Below, piece after piece: positions 17,292 through 22,989 of a stretch of 22,989 nucleotides of DNA (position 1 is the stretch's first letter; each line of letters starts with the position of its first letter). The notes below the pieces were generated by a model. That model searched no databases. It was given only the letters and a program-made list of their open reading frames with translations, and had not been told where the DNA came from. Made by a program: the position numbers and the translations under genes. The stretch comes from Candidatus Helarchaeota archaeon (GTDB lineage: Archaea > Asgardarchaeota > Lokiarchaeia > Helarchaeales > HEL-GB-A), in the NCBI GenBank assembly GCA_013375405.1, contig JABXJU010000049.1, forward strand, positions 1-22,989, in the 5' to 3' direction.

Positions 17292-18334
17292 AGAGTATCC
17301 TCCAATTTTTCTAGTTTACTCATATCACCGGAACTTTCTTTGATTAGTAACTTTAGTTTTTCATAAGCTTTCCCGGATTCAATAGATTCTGTCGCTAGTT
17401 CCACCCCTTTCTGGAAATCGGTGTTTAATCCAGCCTTTAAAGCTACTGACGAATTAGCCAACACGATATCAGCTTTCGGCCCTTTTTGGCCTTTTAATAT
17501 TTTAAATAAATCTTCAACATTTTTTTCAACAGATATACTTGCGAGTATTCCTTCTTTCATACCCTGCTTCAAACCAAAATCTTTGGCTGTCACTTCATAC
17601 GTATTCAGGTTTCCTTCATATGCTTCTGAAATTCGAGTTTTCCCGATCGTTGATACTTCATCAAGCCCATCAATGCCATGTACAACCAGAGCGTGTTTAG
17701 CTCCAAGATTGGCAAGTACTTTGGCTAACGTTTCTGTCAGAGTTGGATCAAATACACCCATAATTTGATGCGCGGCGAAAGCTGGATTTGTGAGAGGGCC
17801 TAAAATATTGAATATAGTACGAATACCCATTTCCCTTCGAGGACCAATTGCATATTTCATGGCAGGGTGAAACTTAGGCGCAAAAAGGAACCCAATCCCA
17901 CATTTATTTATGCATTCTTCAACTTCTTTTGGCGTGAGATCAATCTTCAAGCCAAGCGCTTCCAAGACATCCGCGCTCCCACATTTACTCGTTACGGAGC
18001 GGTTTCCATGTTTCGCAACGGCTAATCCACAACCTGCAACGACAAAGGCAGTGGCAGTGCTAATGTTAAATGTTTTGATTTCGTCACCACCAGTACCACA
18101 GGTATCAATCAATTTTTCTGCTTTGGGTTTAATTCTATTGGCAAATTCCCGCATAATTTCAGCACATGCGGTAATTTCATCGACCGTTTCTCCTTTCAAC
18201 CTTAACGCCGTTAAAAATGCTCCAATCTGCGCTTGTGTCGCATTCCCACTCATAATTTCTTTCATCACGTCTCTAGCTTCGCTACGTGAGAGATCGACAC
18301 CATCTATTAATTTTGAAATTGCTTCTTTTATCAT
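17288..18334 (-). CDS. trpD: anthranilate phosphoribosyltransferase
   Basis: Transfers phosphoribosyl from PRPP to anthranilate. The 348-residue length is standard for the stand-alone enzyme. Signature motifs are in order: DTCGTGGD (77-84, PRPP/Mg binding), KHGNRSVTSKCGSAD (108-122), GPRREMGIRTIFN (anthranilate site with the conserved Arg) and HGIDGLDE. There is no fused glutamine amidotransferase; TrpG is separate, upstream. The gene starts five bases after the trpG stop, with GGAGAG inside the trpG end as ribosome site, and its stop overlaps the TTG of trpC. Confidence 0.97.
   Translation of the reverse strand: MIKEAISKLIDGVDLSRSEARDVMKEIMSGNATQAQIGAFLTALRLKGETVDEITACAEIMREFANRIKPKAEKLIDTCGTGGDEIKTFNISTATAFVVAGCGLAVAKHGNRSVTSKCGSADVLEALGLKIDLTPKEVEECINKCGIGFLFAPKFHPAMKYAIGPRREMGIRTIFNILGPLTNPAFAAHQIMGVFDPTLTETLAKVLANLGAKHALVVHGIDGLDEVSTIGKTRISEAYEGNLNTYEVTAKDFGLKQGMKEGILASISVEKNVEDLFKILKGQKGPKADIVLANSSVALKAGLNTDFQKGVELATESIESGKAYEKLKLLIKESSGDMSKLEKLEDTL
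17297..17303 (-). promoter_or_regulatory. GGAGGAT ribosome site supporting the TTG start of trpC
   Basis: The minus strand reads GGAGGAT five bases before the TTG at 17291, which overlaps the trpD stop. It lies inside trpD coding sequence and decides the non-ATG start. Confidence 0.65.
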
Positions 18335-18339
18335 TTTTT

Positions 18340-18915
18340 TTACTCTCCATCTAGAAAATTTTTGATTATTTTTTTTCCTTCTTCTGTTAAAATACTCTCG
18401 GGATGAAATTGAACCCCTTTTATTGGAAAATCTTTATGCCGCATCGCCATAATCTCCTCAAACTCATCTATAGCTCTCGCAGAAACTTCGAAGCAATCTG
18501 GTAATGTTTCTTCCTCAACAACAAGGGAATGATATCTCGTCCCCTCAAAAGGATTCTTTATCCCTTTGAAGATCCCTTTCCCATCATGCTTAATCACACT
18601 CACCTTTCCATGCATGAGATTTTTAGATAAACCCACCGTACCGTCAAAAGCTACGGCAATGCCTTGATGCCCTAGACACACCCCTAAGATGGGTATTTTT
18701 GGTCCAAATTCTTGGATTATTTTAATGATATTGCCGGCATTTTCAGGTCTCCCAGGACCCGGACTGATCACAATTTTTTCTGGATTGAGCGTTTTAATTT
18801 TCTCAATGCTTATATCATTAATTTTTACTTTAGGTTTTGCCCCTAACTCTCCAATATATTGCACCAGGTTATAAACAAAACTATCAATATTGTCAATTAC
18901 TAACACTTCAACCAT
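18340..18915 (-). CDS. trpG: anthranilate synthase glutamine amidotransferase subunit
   Basis: Class I glutamine amidotransferase that supplies ammonia to TrpE. It has 191 residues. The catalytic triad is C80 in GVCLGHQ, H171 and E173 in QFHPES; the oxyanion segment SPGPG (51-55) is present. Its closest alternative is PabA of folate synthesis, but position between trpE and trpD settles the assignment (a dual role cannot be excluded). The ATG directly abuts the trpE stop (TAAATG), with GGTGAG in the trpE end as ribosome site, a layout that would keep TrpE and TrpG equimolar. Confidence 0.95.
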   Translation of the reverse strand: MVEVLVIDNIDSFVYNLVQYIGELGAKPKVKINDISIEKIKTLNPEKIVISPGPGRPENAGNIIKIIQEFGPKIPILGVCLGHQGIAVAFDGTVGLSKNLMHGKVSVIKHDGKGIFKGIKNPFEGTRYHSLVVEEETLPDCFEVSARAIDEFEEIMAMRHKDFPIKGVQFHPESILTEEGKKIIKNFLDGE

Positions 18916-20343
18916 TTAACTCACCATCATTAATGCTTTCATTAATGCTTTTGCTTTGTTCTCAGATTCAAACCACTCCTTCTCTGGCATCGAATCGGCC
19001 ACGATTCCCGACCCTGCCTGCACATACGCTTTGTTGGCTTTTTGAATCAAGGTCCGGATCGTGATGGCAAAGTCCATGTTCCCATCCAATCCAAAATATC
19101 CCACGGCCCCTGCATATGGGCCCCTTCTCTCTTTTTCGAGCTCATTAATAATTTCCATGGCTCTGACTTTTGGGGCACCACTAACAGTGCCCGCTGGAAA
19201 TGTGCCTCGTAATGCGTCATAAGCATCGCTTTTTTCATTCAATACGCCCTCCACTGTGGAAACAATATGTTGCACATGGCTAAACCTTTCAATGATCATT
19301 AATTCGCTGGCTTGAACAGTCCCATATTTACATACCTTACCGATATCATTTCGATGTAAATCAACCAGCATGACGTGCTCCGCCCGTTCCTTGGGGTCAT
19401 TTAGCATCTCACTTGCGAAGCCCCTATCTTGCATTTCCGTCCTACCTCGCCGGATCGTGCCTGCAATGGGACGCGTGATGACCCGGTTTCCCTCCACCCG
19501 CACCAGCATTTCGGGTGACGAACCTGCTATCACTAAATCCCCAAATTCCAAGTAATACAAATAAGGTGATGGATTCAGAGTTTTGAGTGCTAAATACGTT
19601 TCGTAAGGATCTGCGGCATCTGCACATATTCTCTTTGAAACCACCACTTGAAAAATGTCACCAGCTCTAATATATTCCTTCGACTTCTCTACCATCTTCT
19701 CAAATTCTGCTTTTGTTGTATTTGAACTCGAATCTATCTTTTTAGGTTCTCTAAAAGTGATGTCACCCCTTTCTGCACTCAAAATGACCTCTTCCACTTC
19801 TTGCAATCTATTTTCCGTTGCTCCGACATCATCTTTCAACTCGACTTCATCTCGACCAAACGCACAACTCACGATTTCAATTTCTCTTGTTGTATGATCG
19901 AACGCGATGTTATCTTTCGTGAAAATAAATTCAGCATCAGGTGTCTTGAGTGCTGTACTTTTATCTTCAAAGTATGGTAACCAAGACCTTATCAAGTCAT
20001 ATGAAAAATAGCCAACTGCACCTCCTAAAAACCGTGGAGATTCTTTCGAATTGACTACCAGATTATGTCCGATACAATTTTTGATAATATCTATCGGATC
20101 TTTCCCTTGAGCTTTATCCTCTGAAAATATATTTCCGGTTATTGAAGTCCCCGTCTTATCAATTGAAATCCTACCTATCGGTGTAAAGCCTACGAAAGAA
20201 TATCGAGCTACTTTCTCATCTCCTTCGCAGGATTCAAGAAGAAAAGTATACTTTGATTTTGTTTGTTCTTTCACCGCTCTGTATACGTCTGCTGGTGTTA
20301 CTATATAATACTTAAATTTCTTAACTATCGGTTTGACTAACAT
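18916..20343 (-). CDS. trpE: anthranilate synthase component I
   Basis: Chorismate plus ammonia (from TrpG) to anthranilate and pyruvate, the committed step. It has 475 residues from the ATG at 20343, which follows GGTGGAT; an in-frame TTG at 20355 would add four residues but overlaps that site. The N-terminal LLES motif (35-38) is the tryptophan feedback-inhibition element, so the enzyme is probably inhibited by tryptophan. The chorismate-binding core has IAGTIRRG (294-301), [12 protein letters not shown] (324-335), GTVSGAPK (385-392) and [10 protein letters not shown] (442-451). PabB and isochorismate synthase are the look-alikes; operon context and LLES favour TrpE. First gene of the operon. 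By eye the 3' two-thirds are GC-richer than trpC. Confidence 0.96.
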   Translation of the reverse strand: MLVKPIVKKFKYYIVTPADVYRAVKEQTKSKYTFLLESCEGDEKVARYSFVGFTPIGRISIDKTGTSITGNIFSEDKAQGKDPIDIIKNCIGHNLVVNSKESPRFLGGAVGYFSYDLIRSWLPYFEDKSTALKTPDAEFIFTKDNIAFDHTTREIEIVSCAFGRDEVELKDDVGATENRLQEVEEVILSAERGDITFREPKKIDSSSNTTKAEFEKMVEKSKEYIRAGDIFQVVVSKRICADAADPYETYLALKTLNPSPYLYYLEFGDLVIAGSSPEMLVRVEGNRVITRPIAGTIRRGRTEMQDRGFASEMLNDPKERAEHVMLVDLHRNDIGKVCKYGTVQASELMIIERFSHVQHIVSTVEGVLNEKSDAYDALRGTFPAGTVSGAPKVRAMEIINELEKERRGPYAGAVGYFGLDGNMDFAITIRTLIQKANKAYVQAGSGIVADSMPEKEWFESENKAKALMKALMMVS

Positions 20344-20344
20344 C

Positions 20345-20524
20345 TCATCCACCAATTTGTATATTCAGGTCCTCTATGGACTTAAGAAGATAGATATACT
20401 TGTAATTATTATACATTTTCAAAAAAAACTGAGTAGGAGTACAATCTATTGGACATTTCTTATATTTCACGGGTGAGTGGTTCTGCCTTATGTCTCTGAT
20501 TGCTTCTGCGGCATTGCCAAACAC
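20345..20524 (-). CDS. possible 59-residue ORF directly upstream of trpE
   Basis: A GTG-started frame of 59 codons ends in TGA one base before the trpE ATG (TGAGATG), overlapping the trpE ribosome site, a layout typical of translational coupling. The first half is GC-richer than its surroundings; the predicted peptide is basic with two Cys (C24, C28) and a Tyr/Lys-rich second half. It has no Trp codon, so it is not a classical attenuation leader. GAGGTG lies only two bases before the GTG, closer than usual. I recognise no family. It may be a small gene, a relic, or chance. Confidence 0.3.
   Translation of the reverse strand: MFGNAAEAIRDIRQNHSPVKYKKCPIDCTPTQFFLKMYNNYKYIYLLKSIEDLNIQIGG
20347..20353 (-). 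promoter_or_regulatory. GGTGGAT ribosome binding site of trpE
   Basis: The minus strand reads GGTGGAT three bases before the ATG at 20343. It supports that start over the in-frame TTG at 20355. Confidence 0.6.
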
Positions 20525-20764
20525 GACACCTCACTAACTGTGCCTCCTACAATATCAACTTACATTCTATTTTCAGTATAAAAATTAACAATTTCGATAT
20601 TTTTAAACTTTTTTGCCATAAAATGTACATTCTATAATCATTTCTATATTATCAATATTAATAACTAAAAAAAAGATATATAGTAAATCTACTTTGATTT
20701 TCATATTCTCTCAAAATGAATTAATTCCTCAGAAATTTGATTATTTAAAGGAGAAAACTATCAG
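20356..20764. other. 409-base divergent region between trpE and the acyl-CoA synthetase gene
   Basis: This is the only long stretch without a confident gene. It must carry the trp operon promoter (minus) and probably the acyl-CoA synthetase promoter (plus). About 20470-20547 is close to 53% G+C by hand count, against very AT-rich flanks. A TGTACA palindrome lies at 20624-20629. TATA-like stretches are at 20675-20683 (plus) and near 20390-20400 (minus, ATATCTAT context). A small palindrome GGCATTGCC is at 20511-20519. No tRNA or clear long hairpin was found. Confidence 0.5.
20667..20683 (+). promoter_or_regulatory. candidate archaeal TATA/BRE promoter for the acyl-CoA synthetase gene
   Basis: A run of A (20667-20674, BRE-like) leads into GATATATAG (20675-20683). 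Initiation about 25 bases downstream would give a 5' leader of roughly 50-60 bases containing the AAAGGAGA ribosome site (20747-20754). In AT-rich DNA such matches are common. Confidence 0.3.
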
Positions 20765-22543
20765 ATGGCTCTTGAAAATATCGGATTATATGTCCATCAA
20801 GTGGCATTAAAACATCCCAAGCAAATGGCACTTATTCACGGGAATAAAAAACTTACTTATAAAGAATTTGATAATCGTATAAATTCTCTAGCCAATTTTT
20901 TAAGAAATTATGGGATAGAGAAAGGTGACCATGTAGCGGTGTTATTGTACAACTGTCCTGAATACCTTGAAATTTATAATGCCTGTTATCGCATTGGGGC
21001 GGCGGTCGTTGGGATCAACTATCGCTATAAACCTCCAGAGATTCTCTATATCATCAATAATTCGAAACCGAAGATCTTAATCACCAGTCCTGAATTTGTT
21101 AATTCCATTAAAGAAATTCAAAATGAGGAGGGATTTCAAAGCGTAAACTATCTTCTTTCTACTGGTTTAGAAATCCCTGAGGGCTACATGAACTATGATA
21201 ATAAAGTTCTGCTGCATTATAGCCAAGATGTTGTAGCAGAAGATTTAACAGAGGATGATAAGGCATTCTTGATCTATACTGGTGGTACAACAGGCACCCC
21301 AAAAGGCGCGATATGGACACATAAGGCGGTAAACAACTTAATCGGCATGGGGGGAATGTTAAACTGGACCATGGAAATGTTCCGACGCGTAAAGGAAATG
21401 CCGAAAAAGATGAGGTCTAAAGTGCTAAAAATGCTCCCATTCCCCTGGAGCCTTGGGCGTTTTCCCATATTTTCACTACTACATACGGATGCACGCCAGG
21501 CGCAAATCGAGACTGAACTCTTAGAAGGTGCAAAACAAAACTATCCAGAAGGTACGATTGCTGATAAAGGAGTGATCAAGAACGTTTTTCTCTGGCCTCC
21601 TCCCCTATTCCACATATATGGCTGGCTATCACATTTAATCATTTTCTCTGGAGGGACGTTAGTGCTTACGGAGAGCAGACGTTATAATCCTAAAGAGGTT
21701 TTCGAGCTCATAAAGAAACATAAAATTACATTCATGATGACAATCGGAGACAAAACAGCACGTGCATTATTAAATTCTCCCGAATTGGATAAATATAAAA
21801 AAATGGTGAACAATACTCTCGTGGGGATCGTATCCGGTGCCGCCATTTTCTCTGCAAAAACTAAAAAAATGCTCTGGGATGCCTTCCCTGATGTTGGTTT
21901 TCTCGATACTGTTGCTGCTACGGAAAGTCTTCAATTAGTGCCTAAAGTTTATATTCCTGGCGATGAGCTTTCCTCAAATACATTTGACTTACTGCCTCCT
22001 GATCAAATGCGAATCGTAACTGATAAAGGTGAAGACGTGAAACCCGGTGAAATGGGGGAAGGATTGTTCAAAACTGGTCCAACAATGAAAGAGTACCTCG
22101 GAGCAAAAGTAAAAACAGATAAGACAATCATTGATGGTTGGATTTATAGCGGGGACCTCTATAAATTAAATGAAGATGGAAAAAACGTCACCCTCATTGG
22201 GCGTATTAAGGAGACAATTAATACTGGTGGTGAAAAAATCCATCCTCCTGAAGTTGAAGATGTGCTTGATAAGCACCCAAAAGTCTTTGAATCGGTCGTT
22301 ATTGGTATTCCAGACCCGGAGTGGGGACAATCAGCACTTGCATTAATCAAATTAAGGAAACAATATGAAGGAGACGCATCAGAGGAATTAAAACAAGAAC
22401 TTATCAATTTTGTAAAAGGAAATCTTGCCCGCTATAAGGCTCCGAAATTCATAGAATATGTTACTGAGTTTCCAACTAGTCCTGCTGGCAAGACCCAAAG
22501 AGCAAAGCTACGGAGACAATACGAAAACTATCTTGCTGAATAA
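20765..22543 (+). CDS. AMP-forming acyl-CoA synthetase (FadD-like)
   Basis: Activates a carboxylic acid with ATP to acyl-AMP and then to the CoA thioester. It has 592 residues of the ANL superfamily. Motifs in order: P-loop YTGGTTGTPKG (171-181), PPPLFHIYG (278-286), DTVAATES (381-388, the adenine/Mg motif, here without the usual Gly), GWIYSGD (458-464, ribose-binding D464), the hinge region GRIKETINTGGEKI (479-492), and the catalytic Lys K576 in SPAGKTQR. About 100 residues separate the P-loop from PPPLFH, longer than in acetyl-CoA synthetases but similar to some FadD-type enzymes. No TM or signal. Likely substrate is a medium- or long-chain or aromatic acid; this cannot be fixed. The UROD-like gene starts 84-96 bases downstream on the same strand. 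Confidence 0.9.
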   Translation: MALENIGLYVHQVALKHPKQMALIHGNKKLTYKEFDNRINSLANFLRNYGIEKGDHVAVLLYNCPEYLEIYNACYRIGAAVVGINYRYKPPEILYIINNSKPKILITSPEFVNSIKEIQNEEGFQSVNYLLSTGLEIPEGYMNYDNKVLLHYSQDVVAEDLTEDDKAFLIYTGGTTGTPKGAIWTHKAVNNLIGMGGMLNWTMEMFRRVKEMPKKMRSKVLKMLPFPWSLGRFPIFSLLHTDARQAQIETELLEGAKQNYPEGTIADKGVIKNVFLWPPPLFHIYGWLSHLIIFSGGTLVLTESRRYNPKEVFELIKKHKITFMMTIGDKTARALLNSPELDKYKKMVNNTLVGIVSGAAIFSAKTKKMLWDAFPDVGFLDTVAATESLQLVPKVYIPGDELSSNTFDLLPPDQMRIVTDKGEDVKPGEMGEGLFKTGPTMKEYLGAKVKTDKTIIDGWIYSGDLYKLNEDGKNVTLIGRIKETINTGGEKIHPPEVEDVLDKHPKVFESVVIGIPDPEWGQSALALIKLRKQYEGDASEELKQELINFVKGNLARYKAPKFIEYVTEFPTSPAGKTQRAKLRRQYENYLAE

Positions 22544-22639
22544 AAATAACATAGAAAATTATTCTATATTTTTATTAAGTCGTAAAATAACCTTTATTAG
22601 TTCAATTCAAATGATAGAGGATTTTTTTTGCCTTTAAAA

Positions 22640-22989
22640 ATGCATGAAAACGAGACTATGACTCCTCGAGAAAGGGTGGAGACTGTATTATCCATTAAAG
22701 AGCCAGATCGCGTTCCTATGGTAGCTGCCTTCCATTGTGCTCCTGCTTTATTAACTGGAATGACACTAGAAGAATATTTTTTTGATATTCCCAAATCTTT
22801 TGAGGCAGTAAAGAAGGTTTGGGAAATGTTTGGGGGCTTTGATATATACTCTGGCTGTTCACCTTTACTTGGATATTATCTCCCTTTCCCAGGCTCTCAT
22901 AGTATGTTCTATTTCGACTGGATCCTTCCCAAGGGAAATGTACCTGAGCAGATGCAAGAAAGAGAATTAATGAAACGGGCTGATTATAG
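22640..22989 (+). CDS. uroporphyrinogen decarboxylase / cobamide methyltransferase family protein, 5' part
   Basis: Partial gene, 116 codons before the window end. The N-terminus MTPRERVETVLSIKEPDRVP is the hallmark of the UROD-like family, which includes HemE and the corrinoid-protein methyltransferases MtaA, MtbA and CmuA. This opening is more typical of the methyltransferase-type and uncharacterised members than of true HemE. The first residues after it (MVAAFHC) differ from the HemE active-site PxWxMRQ motif. The zinc-binding residues of methyltransferases would lie beyond the window. Start is uncertain: the ATG at 22640 is given, but the in-frame TTG at 22628 has GAGG (22617-22620) at better spacing, and a third Met at 22658 begins MTPRERV. 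Confidence 0.8.
   Translation, partial: MHENETMTPRERVETVLSIKEPDRVPMVAAFHCAPALLTGMTLEEYFFDIPKSFEAVKKVWEMFGGFDIYSGCSPLLGYYLPFPGSHSMFYFDWILPKGNVPEQMQERELMKRADY

Noticed and set aside
14955..18365. Plus-strand open frames of 110-151 codons inside the trp operon
   Set aside because: They are antisense to trpB, trpD and trpG, whose catalytic motifs are intact; they have low-complexity or atypical composition and no supporting ribosome sites.
20511..20519. GGCATTGCC palindrome as an operator
   Set aside because: Four-base arms only, unique in the region, and within the possible ORF; too short to support a claim.
20345..20524. Trp attenuation leader peptide
   Set aside because: The candidate ORF contains no Trp codons and no terminator-like hairpin with oligo-T lies between it and trpE.
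20470..20619. C-terminal remnant of an IS200/IS605 TnpB gene
   Set aside because: The stop-interrupted minus-strand reading only loosely recalls such tails; no zinc-finger Cys, RuvC residues or element ends could be identified.
20624..20629. TGTACA, the core of the TRP box bound by TrpY in Methanothermobacter
   Set aside because: Single copy, about 280 bases from trpE; the same hexamer also occurs inside several coding regions of this window, so chance is likely.

Overview
The window is about 23 kb of AT-rich, gene-dense DNA, most likely archaeal. The evidence is several GGTGA/GGAGG-type ribosome sites a few bases before starts, TTG starts, tightly overlapping genes, an archaeal-looking trp operon, and a surface protein packed with N-glycosylation sequons. 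The mix of genes (Yip1-like membrane domain, HEPN/nucleotidyltransferase fusion, acyl-CoA synthetase, UROD-like protein) would suit an Asgard-type or other uncultivated archaeon, but that placement is inference. No rRNA, tRNA, CRISPR array or intact insertion sequence was seen.

Left part (1-6.7 kb): a type I phosphomannose-isomerase-like cupin enzyme (minus) faces away from a radical SAM/SPASM protein (plus). A minus-strand pair follows: an acetolactate-synthase-like thiamine diphosphate enzyme and a GNAT acetyltransferase. Next is a plus-strand single-chain nucleotidyltransferase-HEPN protein.

Middle (6.7-13.9 kb): a minus-strand run holds an MFS transporter, a polytopic membrane protein with clustered His/Asp residues, and a 1011-residue protein. 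The last joins a GH67-like (alpha-glucuronidase family) ectodomain to a Yip1-like multi-pass domain. Two plus-strand genes follow: a small CxxC/CxxC zinc-ribbon protein and a long coiled-coil protein with a globular C-terminal domain.

Right part (13.9-20.4 kb): a complete tryptophan operon on the minus strand, in the order trpE-trpG-trpD-trpC-trpF-trpB-trpA. Joints are abutting, overlapping or short. It encodes every step from chorismate to tryptophan, and catalytic residues are present wherever checked. A 409-base divergent region upstream of trpE holds a GC-richer block and a possible 59-codon ORF. Beyond it lie an acyl-CoA synthetase (plus) and the start of a UROD/cobamide-methyltransferase-family gene cut by the window end.

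The most unusual items are the GH67-like/Yip1 fusion with its sequon asymmetry, the HEPN domain whose catalytic His position holds a Tyr, the His-clustered membrane protein, and the unexplained block upstream of trpE.
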